A stretch of DNA of 64,000 bases, taken from NCBI GenBank assembly GCA_037349315.1, contig JBAIAC010000222.1:558001-622000 (forward strand), in the 5' to 3' direction. Positions 31,076-41,929 of the stretch are shown here, in pieces. Position numbers and translations under genes: made by a program. The notes beneath the pieces are model-generated. The model was not told where the DNA came from. It saw only the letters and a list, made by a program, of their open reading frames with translations, and searched no databases. Numbering within the stretch: position 1 is the first letter of the stretch; each line of letters starts with the position of its first letter. Source of the DNA: Chelydra serpentina. Taxonomy: Eukaryota; Chordata; Testudines; Chelydridae.

Positions 31076-31881
31076 AAAAAGTGAGTGTAGCATTGGGAGC
31101 AGCCTCTGATGTTTTACTGTCTAGCCGGCTTGCTTCCTAGAATGGACACTCATTGAGTGGGGTGATCCCCAGGGAGTAGCTCAAACCTCCCAAGTGTCTG
31201 GCCAGTGGCAGGACATTAGCACGGCAGGGGAGGGTGTGGCAGTGACATCACAAAGGCCTTTTGCAGGACCTCGGCCTATTGGTCAAAGGTGGTGGGTAGG
31301 CGGTGACCTCACAGAGAGATGCTGACATCAGCCAGGCCAGGCCAGGGGCGCAGGGCCAGGGAAACCTCGGAGACCCCCGTGGCTTTGCTTCAGCAAGTCT
31401 CCTTGTCGAGGTCTCTCTCGCATAGGCTGACCATATTTCCTTGAGACAAAAACGGGACATTGGGATGGCAAAAACGGGACGGGGAGACAAGGGGCATGCT
31501 GTCTCTGGGTGAGGGAGTGGGAGTGAGGACTCAGGGCCTTTCTCTAGCCCATTCCACCGGGGTCGTGGATAAGCCAGGAAAGTTTGCTACACTAGCAGGA
31601 CCATAACCCCCTTTACACTGGCACTCTGTCCTCATTGCTTCTCTCCCTCTCTCCCCTCGGGTCTCTCAGCACCTGGCCCCACAGTGCTTCCTGCCAGCCC
31701 CAGACTGCGCTGTCTGGGCCTGCTCCTGTGGGTGTGAGCCTCTCTCCTGACTCCTAAGGACTCAGCAGGAGCAAGGGGCCTGTCCAGGAAATGGCCAGGG
31801 CTTCTGGGAACCCGGGGGTGGCTCTGGACACCACCAGGGATCATTTGGCTCCTGGCACACAAGGGAACTTAAAAAGCTGAG

Positions 31882-31947
31882 AGCCCAGACATGGGGCTCG
31901 AACCCCAAACTAAGAGCATGATGCTCTACTGACTGAACTAGCCTAGT
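31882..31947 (-). pseudogene. tRNA-Lys (CTT-type) remnant
   Basis: TAGTTCAGTCAGTAGAGCAT and GCTCTTAG point to the Lys(CTT) family, and the T loop TTCGAGC is intact. About eight bases between the anticodon and the T stem are missing, so neither stem can form properly. 66 nt remain. Confidence 0.7.
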
Positions 31948-32329
31948 TCAGTGAGTGCAGCTGCCCCCGTCCACCACAAGAGCAGGCAGGTAAAAGAGAG
32001 GCAAAAAAAAAGTCCCAGGAGCCCTTCCTCTTTTTCTCCATGGCCACAGCCCATCCGCAGGATTCCTCCTCCTCCTCCCTCCTGTGCCCCAGTGCCATGA
32101 AATCTCCGCACCTAGACAGCCGGTCCGGCCTCTGCCCCCCAATCCCCCATGCTTAAGCCTCCCGACCAAATCCTGCCCCTGGCTCCATAGAACTGAGTCT
32201 CACATCTCGCTGGGAACTCGACTCCTTGTGCCCAGAGTGTCTCTGCCCCCTCCGTAGATGACCCGAGAAACACAGTGTCCATCTTTTCCAAAGAAGTGCT
32301 TGGAGAGACTTTCCCCATGTGATCGCGTG

Positions 32330-32402
32330 ACCGGTGTGGCCTAATGGATCAGCCGTCTGGCTTCGGATCAGGCGATTGAGGGTTCGAGTCCCTTCGTGTT
32401 TG
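32330..32402 (+). tRNA. tRNA-Arg (TCG), weakened acceptor
   Basis: Anticodon arm TCTGGCTTCGGATCAGG gives TCG, and the B box GGTTCGAGTCC is perfect. The A box region TGGCCTAATGGATCAGCC has lost part of the D stem. The acceptor strands (ACCGGTG and CGTGTTT) pair poorly. A TTT run follows. It may be a pseudogene. Confidence 0.6.
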
Positions 32403-32409
32403 TGCTTGT

Positions 32410-32990
32410 GCAGTTTCCCTTTGTGCTGAAAGTCCTGCTCCCTTCAGGGCTGGAGCCTCTTCTTGGCGGCTCAGGCCAATGCTCCGGGTTCAGCAATAGC
32501 CCTGGGAAGGAGGTGGGGGTGGGGTGTCACACAGGCTAGGGCATGAGCCCCAGGGGCTCCCAGTCCAGCCTTTGCCATTCCGGACTCACCAAAGAGACTG
32601 GGCAGCTGCTCGGGCGAGTGTGTAGAGCAGTTTCCCTCTTCCCAATGTGCCCCTGTGCTCGAGGGGGTTTGCTAAATAGCACCTCTGGAGCCTGGGTGTT
32701 TCCCTGCTTCTCACCAGCTGGGGAAAAGCCTCTGGGGAAAATCTCCTGCCCCACTGCAAAAGTGAGCAACGTAAAGGGGAACGGTCAGAGGCCCCACCAG
32801 GGGGGCTGGCCCTGCTTTCCTACCACAGTCTGATGATGGCCACAGAGCGTCAGCAGCTGCCCCACATGCTGGCCTGGCCTGCGGGTGGCCCCCAGTGGGG
32901 GTTTGGCCCACCTGGGAGCAGGCTGGCCAGGGGTCTTTGTGGCTGTCAGCTTTGTGTGCGACGCCGTGGGAATGTTCTTAAAGTTGTCTC
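32410..32990. other. Unassigned GC-rich sequence
   Basis: No gene recognised. Short open frames on both strands overlap one another. Confidence 0.4.
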
Positions 32991-32999
32991 TAAATACTG

Positions 33000-33535
33000 C
33001 GTGTGTGCCTCAGTTTCCCCTCTCCATTTCTTAAGTCTCTAGGTTGGGGGATCAGGGGGTGTGATTGTTGCAGAGCCCTAGAGGGCCAGTGTGATGCTGT
33101 CTGCACAGAGACTAGCTGACACCCTGTCCCCTGGCAACTGCTGGCCTGGGCCCCTCCCCTGCAAGGTGTCAACTGAAGGTGTTGGAGAACAAAGAGATCA
33201 GGTGGCCTCCTGGCCCGGGACAGAGACAAAGGCCAGAGGAGGAGCTAGAGAGAGGAAGTTTAGAGCTGGCTTGGGAAATGGAGGGAGGCCCAGAACCGGG
33301 ATCTGGGTCTTGCGTAGGCGAGGTGTCTACTGCCACCTAGTGGTCTCTGATTACCATGGCTGCTGACTGATTATGACTTTCACACCTACCCCAAGATGGA
33401 CCTGACTGAGGGGTCCTGTTCTCTATACCTACAAGCTCTGTTTTAGACTGTGTTCCTGTCCTCTAATAAACCTTCTGTTTTATTAACCGGCTGCTGAGAG
33501 TCACGTCTGACTGCGGAGTTGGGGGGCAGGGCCCT
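33000..33535 (+). mobile_element. LTR-like sequence, old retroelement copy
   Basis: Contains TGCCTCAGTTTCCCC, a GAGGGGTCCTGTTCTCTATACC stretch, the polyadenylation signal AATAAACC at about 33,464, and CTGAGAGTCACGTCTGAC after it. The arrangement matches a solo LTR type frequent in turtles. A diverged direct copy is at 48,527-48,960. No internal coding region is present. Confidence 0.5.
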
Positions 33536-34149
33536 CTGACTTCCCCAGGAGCCTCACCTGTGCGGACTCGCTGCGGGAAGTGAACAGTGTGGAAGGAGAT
33601 GCTGAGTTCTCCGAAGTCAGACCCAGGAAGGTCGAAGCTGTGTAAGCTTCTTGCCCTTGAGACAGTCTGCTTAGAGAGAGGAGGCTCCCGCAGAGTCCTG
33701 ACTGGCTTCGGATGGAGTAGCTATGACTATGAAGCCTGGCCCTGGCACTCCTTTCCTTAAGTGTCATGTGGGCAAGGGGGAAAGTGTGGCAGCAAACACA
33801 AGGGCCAGACTTGTGGGTATCAGGTGACTCTGCGAGAATCCCAACCATTGGGTCAAACCGCAGGACTGCAGCCATCGGTAGCCAAGGTGGCAAGTTCTAG
33901 AGCCCCAACCTATTGTGAACATCCCGTCGAGCCATCCTGACCAAAATCTCTTGTGCATCTGGAGACAGGGAAGATGAACGGTTTGGATTTCTTGAGGCCC
34001 CAAAGCTTTCTGGAATTTTGGAATCCCCAGAGCTTCGAGAATATTGTGGACTTTTAAATGTTGTTGAGCTTTGGGGAGTTGTAGATGTGAACTGTTGGAC
34101 CCTCCCACCCCCTTCTCGCACTGTATAGAAAAATCTGCACAGCGCAAGC

Positions 34150-34720
34150 TCATAGAAATCCGCCCTCTTCCTCGATGGCATTTTTGTCTGTGATTTCGTT
34201 TTGCTTTGTATAACCGTGTTTTCTCCTGGATCCATTATTTAACTAAAAAAAGAAGAAGGTCTCAGGACACCAGATGGGGGAGCAGGCTGGGGCTAGGGCT
34301 GTTAAGAGAGAGAGAGAGTAGCAAGTTTTCTGTTTTGTTTCCCGCCCTCTTTTTCTTGACTAGTTTCTCTTCTGCACTAAACTAGCCCATTTTCCACATG
34401 AGCCTGGCTAGGTCAGTTGGTCGAGCATCAGACTGAGGATCCAGGGTTCAAGTCCCTTGTTAGGCAGAGAGAACCCTGTCATGTCCTGCAAGAACTCCAG
34501 AAGCCATCTATCCTTGACATCCCATTTTTCTTTTCAGGACTTGGCCTTTCCTAGGAAGGGCCATTTATTGCCTGGGACTGAAGGGGCAACTTCCTCACAC
34601 GCCCACTGGCCTCACAGTCTGGAGGAAGAAAGGCTTCGGGGTCTACAGCAAACCGCTGTGTGCCGACTTGTTGAGCAAATACAGGGCTGGCCAGAGAGGC
34701 CTTGAGTGAGGGAGACAAAA
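34150..34720 (+). repeat. Lys block, copy 1 (direct)
   Basis: Contains a tRNA-Lys remnant and a 3' flank with CCTAGGAAGGGCCATTTA and TGAGCAAATACAGGGCTGG. Related copies are 37,560-38,120 (inverted), 42,490-42,855 (direct) and 60,110-60,700 (inverted). Confidence 0.82.
34402..34466 (+). pseudogene. tRNA-Lys remnant without anticodon
   Basis: Acceptor GCCTGGC/GTTAGGC still pairs completely (with G-T), and A and B boxes are present. The anticodon loop is gone: CAGACTGAGGATCC replaces the CAGACTTTTAATCTGAGGG type arrangement. 65 nt instead of 73. Confidence 0.8.
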
Positions 34721-35074
34721 AATTGTCGGCTAAGGCTCTTCTATACTGGCTCTTCATTTCCTTAGGGTTCGCCTTCAATATACTTGTATGGTGGTGTCAT
34801 TTATCACCATTACAGGTCTAGTGTATTTATTAGAATAGCACAAGTAAGTCACAGAAGTGACATAGTAACCGTAGCGAGTCTATGCTGACAGAACTTGAGT
34901 TAACATGGGCTTGTAGTGTCGATATGGCCTCAGGTCTATGACATGTCTGGGAGAGGGAACAGGAAAAGGCTGAGGGGAGACCAAGTTTCATTCAGGATTT
35001 AGGCTCCAGCTTTTGTGGAAGTGGCCTTACGGCACCCTAAAGGCTCGGGATCAAAGAGGCCCAGAAGAACAAAA

Positions 35075-35225
35075 TATCCTTAGAGGTTTTTAAGGTCAGG
35101 CTTGACAAAGCCCTGGCTGGGATGATCTAGTTGGGGTTGGTCCTGCTTTGAGCAGGGGGTTGGACTAGATGACCTCCTGAGGTCCCTTCCAACCCTGAGA
35201 TTCTATGATTCTATGATCCTGTATT
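35075..35225 (+). mobile_element. CR1 3' terminus
   Basis: TTAGAGGTTTTTAAGGTCAGG through GGTTGGACTAGATGACCTCC to a GATTCTATGATTCTATGAT tail, the classic CR1 3' end with two tail units. Confidence 0.9.
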
Positions 35226-35299
35226 GATTAAAATGTCTTGACCTCAGGGTGTGTAACTCATGTGTTTAGAATTCGTGGGGGTACAGGTGTGTGTTCATT

Positions 35300-35575
35300 T
35301 TGTGTTGAAGGCCAAAACTATAAACGGGTTCAACAGAGAATTCGATCAGTTCCTCAGGATCGGGGCATCAGCTGTTAGCCGAGGGAATCAGGGATGCTGC
35401 ATCCCCATGCTCTGCGTGTCCCTAACACTCTGACTGCCAGATGCTGGGAGGGGAGGATGGGACGGTTCACTCAGTGAGTGGCTGTTGTGTTCATTCCCTC
35501 AGACGCACCTGGCCCTGGCCGCTGTCAGAAGACAGGATACGAGACCAGATGAACTGTTCCTCTGACCCACTATGG
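35300..35575 (+). mobile_element. CR1-type 3' region
   Basis: Order of AGGCCAAAACTATAAACGGG, CACTCTGACTGCCAGATGC and TGTCAGAAGACAGGATACG matches another CR1 subfamily 3' end, truncated just past the polymorphic tail. Confidence 0.7.
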
Positions 35576-35834
35576 CAGTTCAGGTTCCTCCTTCCCGCAC
35601 CCTAAAATCTCTGTCAGCCAGCAATATGAACCGGGAGCCTGTAGAGAGGAGACCTGAGCACCCCCCCCCCACCTCAGGCAGTCTCCCAAAGCCATGCATG
35701 GAGACATTCCAGCAGCGCAGAGACAGCTCCCTGCCCCACCCCACATTGCTCCTGGGAGTGGCCAGCATGTCCCAGCAGACCCTGTGGGAGACATCTCCAC
35801 GCACTGCCCCTGCCCTGAGAGCAAACTCCACAGC

Positions 35835-35908
35835 TGGCACCACTGGGAGTTGAACCCAGGATCTCCTGTTTACTAGGCAGGTGCTTTAGCCAGCTAAGCC
35901 ATGGTGCC
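35835..35908 (-). tRNA. tRNA-Thr (AGT)
   Basis: A 74-nt cloverleaf with perfect acceptor GGCACCA/TGGTGCC, anticodon loop CTAGTAA (AGT) and T loop TTCAACT. One C-A mismatch closes the anticodon loop. No T4 lies within about 20 nt downstream. The paralogue at 58,681 has T at the mismatched position and a better terminator. Confidence 0.82.
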
Positions 35909-37124
35909 TGCCTGAAAAAAATACTTGAAACTGTTCCACTCGATGGTACAAGACAAGAGCTGCAGATTCCAAAGTACAGACGTTCCCCATTTCCCTCAAG
36001 ACTTGCAGACCTTGAGGTGTCTGGCTCTCCGTGCACAGAAAGCCACAGCTCAGATGACAGGGGGCTTCTAACACGTGCTTCTCCCACCAGCCACTGTGAT
36101 CATATCCTGGTTCGTGCTCTGCATTTCAGTCGCAGCAACCTCGGCTCAATGCTGAGTCACGGTCACCTTTCCACCAGCTCCAGACTTCTCATTTGCCACT
36201 TTCCAAGTGCCGTGGGGCAGCTGCCCCACACAGGCAGGAGAAAGGTTAAGGCAGCCTTGGAAAGGCTGCGCAGAACCCAGCCAATCAGGAAAGCATATTG
36301 GGCGAGCCAATCAGGGGAAGGCTTTCTCAAGCAGCCCACATATAAAGGCTGCTCAGCAAAGCAAGAGTTAGTCACTCCTTGGAGTTTGGGGAGGGAGGAC
36401 TGGCTGGATTGGAGGAGGGAGAAGAGAGGGAGCCATGATCAGAGCAGTGCTGGGCACGTAAGGGGAGCAGGAGTGAGCTCCCTTGACTCCTGCCTGACTG
36501 AGGCCCTGGTACAAAAGTGGAGAAAAGTGCTAGGGCTGTGGGGAAGTGGCCCGGGGAAACAGACTGTGGGGGTTGGAGGCAATGCCGTGTGTGACTGAAA
36601 CCCCGCCCAACCTTTTGCCTCAGTTGCCACTGACACAGGTGGCTAGACCCTGGACTGGTTCCCCGTGAGGACACACCAGAGATCACTGCAATCTACGTAG
36701 GGGGCAACCACCTGGAAATAGTCTCCAGGCCCCAGCTGATCTGGAAAGTTAAACACGATATTGCAAAGCATAGAACTATGGGGCCAGGTGCCATAGAAAA
36801 CAAAGGGGAGCAGGGAAAGACAGAGCGCAGAAGAGAAGAGAAGGAGAGATGGGATAGAAAAAAGTCTCTAGATCCGGAGCAGATGGAGAAAACCAGCGAG
36901 TGCAGGGGACACGTCAACCCATCGGGCTGCCTCCTAGGCCAGGCTGCAGCCCAGCTTCAGGACTCAGAGGAAATGGAGCTCACACCCCTACCTACAGGGC
37001 TCCAGGCATGACCAGCCTTCTGGATCAAACGTCCCCTCTGGCGCTCAAGTCACAACAGCGAGCCGGCAAAAGACAGGCTCCCCCGTCATTGGAGAGAGCA
37101 AGACGAAGCCTTGGAACAGCCAGT

Positions 37125-37394
37125 AGTGTTAACAGTGACGTAGCCAGCTGCAGAGCACAGGGGGAGCGGAGCTAAAAAATAGGCGCCTCCCCTTGTACTC
37201 ACCCGGCGGCGCTCCAGCCGTTCGGCGGCACTTCGACGACGGGTCCCGTCCCTTCACTCGCTCTGGGTCTTCGGTAGCTCTGTTCCCCCTTAAAATATTT
37301 TTTTATGGCCCCGTTTCTTTTTAAGGCGCCGCTTCTGCTCAGAGCGAGAGCAGCCGCTATCTCCGCTCCCCACCTGGCTAAGCTACTGAGTGTT
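37125..37394. mobile_element. Insertion with 6-bp target duplication (AGTGTT)
   Basis: AGTGTT occurs at 37,125-37,130 and again at 37,389-37,394. The paralogous locus near 59,971 has one AGTGTT and no insert, so this is a filled/empty pair. The insert starts near GTGACGTAGCCAGCTGC and has a GC-rich middle. It resembles, partly inverted, the segment at 57,826-58,140. Confidence 0.75.
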
Positions 37395-37416
37395 GGGTGG
37401 CAAAAGAGATGCCCGA

Positions 37417-37487
37417 AGGTCCCACCAAGACTTGAACTTGGATAGCAGGATACAAAGCCCTGAGTGCTGGCCTTACACCATGGGATT
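37417..37487 (-). tRNA. tRNA-Gln (TTG), acceptor end damaged
   Basis: 71 nt. Anticodon loop CTTTGTA gives TTG. D arm GGTGTAAGGCCAGCAC and T loop TTCAAGT are acceptable. The acceptor begins AATCCCA against TGGGACC, so the first two pairs are lost (paralogue 59,999 has GGTCCCA). A T4 run is present downstream. Probably inactive or processed poorly. Confidence 0.65.
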
Positions 37488-37809
37488 GGTGGTGATAACT
37501 TTGGGGTCTTCTAACTTCAAACTTCCAGTGTAGAAGCGCCTGGGAGGACAATTTTTTTCCTCCCTTGCTCAAGGCCTCTCTGGCCAGCCCTGCATTTGCT
37601 CAACAAGTCGGCACACAGCAGTTTGCTGTAGACCCCGAAGCCTTTCTGCCTCCAGACTGTGAGGCCAGTGGGCGTGTGAGGAAGTTGCCCCTTCAGTCCC
37701 AGGCTGTAAATAGCCCTTCCTAGGAAAGCCCAAGTCAAGAAAAGGAAAAAGTAACATCCAGTAGGGGGGGTACTGAAAAGCTGCTTCTTGAAGGATATGA
37801 TGCTCTGGA

Positions 37810-37882
37810 CACCTGACCAAGGACTTGAACCCTAGAGCCTCTGATTAAAAGTCTGATGCTTGACCAACTGAGCTAGCCAGGC
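37810..37882 (-). tRNA. tRNA-Lys (TTT)
   Basis: 73 nt. Acceptor GCCTGGC/GTCAGGT pairs with two G-T. D arm TAGCTCAGTTGGTCAAGC. Anticodon loop CTTTTAA gives TTT. T loop TTCAAGT. One A-A mismatch in the anticodon stem. This is the only Lys copy here that keeps full length and the correct anticodon. The nearest T4 is about 35 nt downstream. Confidence 0.75.
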
Positions 37883-38159
37883 TCACATAAGGAAAATGCA
37901 AGTTTGGTGCAGAAGAGAAACTATTCAGGAAAAAGCGAGCAAGAAACAATACAGAAAACCTGCTACTCTGGCTCCCTTAGCAGCCCTAGCCCCAGCCTGC
38001 TCCTCCATCTGGCGCCCTGAGGCCTTCTTCTTATTCTAGTTAAATCTCAGATCTAGGAGAAAACACCGTTCGACAAAGAAAAACTAAACCACAGACAGAA
38101 ATGCCATTGGAAATACAAATAAAGGACAATGCAATCCCCATCACAGTCTGGTATCCAGG

Positions 38160-38530
38160 ACTTGATTAGTTTTTGTGGGCCCGGCGCCAAATATATTTCT
38201 GGGCCCCCCTGTGGAATGAAGGGGCCAGGGGCAAGAGCACAATGGGGCACTGGGGTGGGGGGGAAGGATTGGTCCCCAGCTGGAGCGAGGCCGGGGCCAG
38301 GGGCCAGATGAGCACAGTGGGGCATGGGGGGAGGATTAGTCCCTGCTGACTGGAGCAAGGCAGGGGCTGGGTCAATAGCACACTGGGGCGGGAGCTAGGG
38401 TTGGTCCCTGGAGCAAGGGAGGGGCCGGGGGTAAACTCAAGCACAGCAGGGCTGGGTAGGGGTAAACAGGATCCCCCCCACCCCTGCCCACATGGAGCGG
38501 GTACCTACCTTCTCCCTGGTTCTACCCCAT
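38160..38530. repeat. GC-rich interspersed repeat
   Basis: Repeated GGGGCCAGGGGCAAGAGCAC / GGTCCCCAGCTGGAGCGAGG. A short related piece is at 62,030-62,110. Family unknown. Confidence 0.5.
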
Positions 38531-38534
38531 CTCT

Positions 38535-38880
38535 ATCTGCACTGAGTTGAGGGTGGGGGGCACTGAGCACAGGGCTGGGGGTGCAGGGTCTGGGAGGGAG
38601 TTAGGGTGCAGGAGCAGGTTGGGAGTTGGGGTGCAGGGTCTGGCCAGGAGCCAGGGTGAGGGAGGGGGCTCAGGGTTGGGGCAGGGGGTTGGGGTGTGGA
38701 GCGCTTACCTGACAGCTGCTCCCATTTGGTGCGAGGGGGGCAGGTTGGGATGTGGGGTGTGTTTGCAGGAGCTCCTGTCTGGTGGGGTGGGGTGTGTGAG
38801 GGGGGTGCATGAGTCAGAACATGGGGTGTGGGGGGCTGGTTATGTGTGGGGGTGCAGGAGTCAGGGCATGGGGCTGGGTA
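38535..38880. repeat. G-rich low-complexity segment
   Basis: Degenerate GGGTGCAGGGTCTGGGAGGG type units; counterpart of 14,225-14,605 on the opposite strand. Confidence 0.7.
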
Positions 38881-39099
38881 TGTGATAGCTACCCACAATG
38901 CACTGCTCTTTGGGGTGATGCAAGAGTTGCTAGAGTGGATGCGCTCTGGTGACACAAGGATCAGAATGTTTAATTGAAACACTTCAACTAAAGCAGCATA
39001 ACTCTGTAGTGTGCACACAGCCTGAGAGTGAGACAAGACCCAGCTCCCCTTGACACCAAGGATGCTCAGGGACTGAAACTAAAGAACCACAAGATCCTC

Positions 39100-39181
39100 C
39101 GTAGTTGACAGGATTCAAACCTGTGCAGAGAAACCCCAATGGATTTCTAGCCCATCGCCTTAACCACTCAGCCACAACTAT
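39100..39181 (-). tRNA. tRNA-Ser (AGA)
   Basis: An 82-nt class II tRNA with D arm GTGGCTGAGTGGTTAAGGC, anticodon loop CTAGAAA (AGA) and a long variable arm around TTGGGGTTTCTCTGC. Acceptor ATAGTTG/CAACTAC has an A-C first pair. T loop TTTGAAT has T56. Only TTT runs are nearby downstream. Structure is good, activity plausible. Confidence 0.78.
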
Positions 39182-39649
39182 GGGCTTTGTGCAGTTTTCT
39201 CACTACACTCTAGTTCTGTTCTCACTGAGTGATCGTTTCCTATTGTTTCCTCAGACCAGCTTCCACAACACACTCACTGCCGTGCCATTGTGTAAGTGTG
39301 TCCATGGCTGAACAGCAAGAATTCCTGCTCATTTCCCTGCTGGCTGGAGAATGATGACAGTGTGTTTGTGGTTAATGACGTTGCTGTAGATGGTTCATTC
39401 CCTACCTAGACAATTCAGACAGTCCCTTTCCCCATCCTATCCCCAGTACATCAGTGATGCCGATAGCAGGGTCAGGTTTTCTTTGGAGCAATGAGTTTTT
39501 TGGGGAGTTGGTGGCTCCTTTCTTTCCTCACCCTGGAGTAAACTCAGCTTTTTATTCCATCCTTGATGATTCATGGAATAACAACAGCAGCATGAAGAAA
39601 GAGGAGATGGAATATCTCACTGCCGGGGGAAAGGTGTCCATGTCCCTTC

Positions 39650-39773
39650 TAGGGTGACCAGATGTCCCGATTTTATAGGGACAGCCCCAATTTTGGGGTC
39701 TTTTTGTTATATAGGCTCCTATTACCCCCCACCCCCTGTCCTGATTTTTCACATTTGCTGTCTGGTCACCCTA
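39650..39773. mobile_element. hAT-type MITE
   Basis: Full-length, with TAGGGTGACCAG and CTGGTCACCCTA ends. The flanking 8-mers GTCCCTTC and CTCCCTTC differ at one base. Confidence 0.87.
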
Positions 39774-39994
39774 CTCCCTTCTGTCTGACCATTGTCACTG
39801 CAGGAGAGAAGGTTTGTAAGGAATCGAATGCCCTGGCGCAGACAAGAGACACAGGAAGATTTTGCTGTTCATGTATCCGTGCAAAGGAACTTGTGTCTCT
39901 GTGTGAAAACGAGGAGGGAATTGAAACACCCACATGGTGGTGCCGAAGGCAGCAGGGAACCCCTTAGGATTAGAATAGGAGATGTTCTCAAGCA

Positions 39995-40612
39995 CTCTGA
40001 GAGAGACGCTGTGTGCATTACCCCACGTGGCCACCCGGTGTCACTGTCACTCTCTGAAAGAGATGCTGTGTGCATTACCCCACGCACCCGGTCTCTCTGT
40101 TGCTCTCTGAGAGACACGCTGTGTGCATTAACCCATGTGGCCACCCGGTCTCTCTGTTGCTCTCTGAGAGAGACGCTGTGTGCATTACCCCACGTGGCCA
40201 GCCGGTGACACTGTTGCTCTCTGAGAGAGACACTGTGTGCATTACCCCACGTGGCCACCCGGTGTCACTGTTGATCTCTGAGAGAGATGCTGTGTGCATT
40301 ACCCCACGTGGCCACCCGGTGTCACTGTTGATCTCTGAGAGAGATGCTGTGTGCATTACCCCACGTGGCCACCCGGCTCTCTGAGAGAGATGCTGTGTGC
40401 ATTACCCCACGTGGCCACCCGGTGTCACTGCTGCTCTCTGAGAGAGACGCTGTGTGCATTACCCCACGTGGCCACTCGGTGTCACTGTTGCTCTCTGAGA
40501 GATGCTGTGTGCATTACCCCACGTGGCCACCCGGTGTCACTGTTGCTCTCTGAGAGAGATGCTGTGTGCATTACCCCACATGGCCACCCAGTGTCACTGT
40601 TGCTCTCTGAGG
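39995..40612 (-). repeat. 57-bp minisatellite, second array (inverted)
   Basis: About eleven units of the same family as 28,820-30,290, on the opposite strand, several shortened by 2-14 bp. It ends beside the Val-like tRNA at 40,637. Confidence 0.9.
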
Positions 40613-40636
40613 GGAGGGGCAGATCCCTGTGGCAGA

Positions 40637-40708
40637 GTTTCTCTAGTGTCTGGTTATCACATTTGCCTGACATGCAAAAGGGCCCTGGCTTTAAACCAGG
40701 CAGAAAGA
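40637..40708 (+). pseudogene. tRNA-Val-derived, anticodon GAC
   Basis: The body matches Val(AAC) at 50,774: TGGTTATCACATTTGCCTGAC. The loop CTGACAT gives GAC where AAC is expected. GAC is normally absent in eukaryotes for Val. The T arm reads GGCTTTAAACC instead of GGTTCAAAACC, and the first acceptor pair is G-G. Probable pseudogene. Confidence 0.75.
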
Positions 40709-41624
40709 TGAAGTTTTACTTTTCCCAGCTCCCTTAGCTGCCCAGCGAGGTGCTCCCCTTTTGGCCACTGGGATCACCCCAACCCCTGCAGGACAGCGGG
40801 TGGGGAAATGAGCTGAGAAGCGTGTCGGACAAAGCTGCTGTTTCCTGCCCTCGGTTTCTTGGCGACAGAGGTGTGTGCACGGGGTGTGCGGGTGTGCCCG
40901 GGCACACCCTAGTGAGCTGCGGCTCGGAAGGCTGCTCCTCCCCCCTCCCCTGGGGGCTGTCTCCTAGGGGCAGCCTGCACGCAGCCGCGATCAGCTGTTT
41001 GCCGGGCAGGCTCAGATCAGCGTCCTGCCTCCCTGCTCCGGCAGGGGCCGAGTGAGTCTCACACACACACGAAAACACCCTTAGGGTGAGGTGCGGGCGG
41101 GAGCACAGCCGGCCCCTGCTCACCTAGGGCCGCCCCGCACCTCTTGGGCTGATGGCCATGGCGTCCGCGAGTATGGCTGCTCCTGGCCAGCCAGGCTCCC
41201 CTCCGGCCACAGCAGGCAGCCGGTGACCCAAGGGAGCCCAGCTAGGCTGGGGCTGGGTGCAGTGGGGGATTAGGGGGAGGAGAAACCCCGGACCCCGGCA
41301 GGTGCCATGCTGGGTGGCGGAGGGGGGAAGGTGGAGAAACCTGACCCCGGCAGGAGCTGCACTGGGGGGGGGGAGGGGGAGGGTGAAGAGGAGCCACACT
41401 GGGGCAGAGAAGAGAGGCCCCGGACCCTGGCAGAAGATGTGGGGCTGAAGTCCCCGGCTCGGGAGCCCCACCCACCCTAGTGGCAGAAGCTGCAGGGCTG
41501 AAGCCCTGACCCCACTCTGTGTGGAGCTGGTATCTCCATTTCCCCCACCACCGCACAGCCATGAATGGATTTAGCCTAGGAGGCAGGGTCAGGATTGGCC
41601 CCATTTGGCAGGTGGGATCTAGGG

Positions 41625-41745
41625 CACACAGAGGTGAAGTGACTTTCCCAAGGCTAAGCAGGGAGTCTGTGGCAGAGCAGAGACTCAAACCCAGAACACC
41701 TGAACCCTGTGCCTTAACCACTAGGCAACCTTCCCACCCCAGGAG
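41625..41745 (-). mobile_element. MIR-like tRNA-derived SINE remnant
   Basis: On the plus strand the order GAAGTGACTTTCCCAAGGC, GGCAGAGCAGAGACTCAAAC, CCTTAACCACTAGGC is the signature of an ancient amniote MIR-type SINE in inverted orientation. Not a tRNA gene. Confidence 0.6.
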
Positions 41746-41929
41746 GGGGAACTTCCTCTGCCACTTTGAATGTGTGGGTGGGAGCAGCCACTAGACAGAG
41801 CTGCCAGGAGGTGGGGAGCAGAGAGAGATGGGAAAAGGGACATGGGTGGGTATAGCGGGGTGGTTACCTGCTCCTGCCTGGGAGGGGTTAAAACAGCCCT
41901 ACAGAGGGAGCAGTCAGGGGACGGGCAGT

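Larger units (their letters stand above)
35826..38120 (+). repeat. Thr-Gln-Lys duplication, copy 1
   Basis: Direct match to 58,674-60,700: tRNA-Thr, about 1.5 kb of shared flank, tRNA-Gln, tRNA-Lys. This copy carries an extra 264 bp at 37,125-37,388. Confidence 0.88.

Noticed and set aside
41660..41745. Possible minus-strand tRNA (CCTAGTGGTTAAGGCAC and GGGTTTGAGTC)
   Set aside because: The wider context matches a MIR-type SINE and acceptor pairing is absent.
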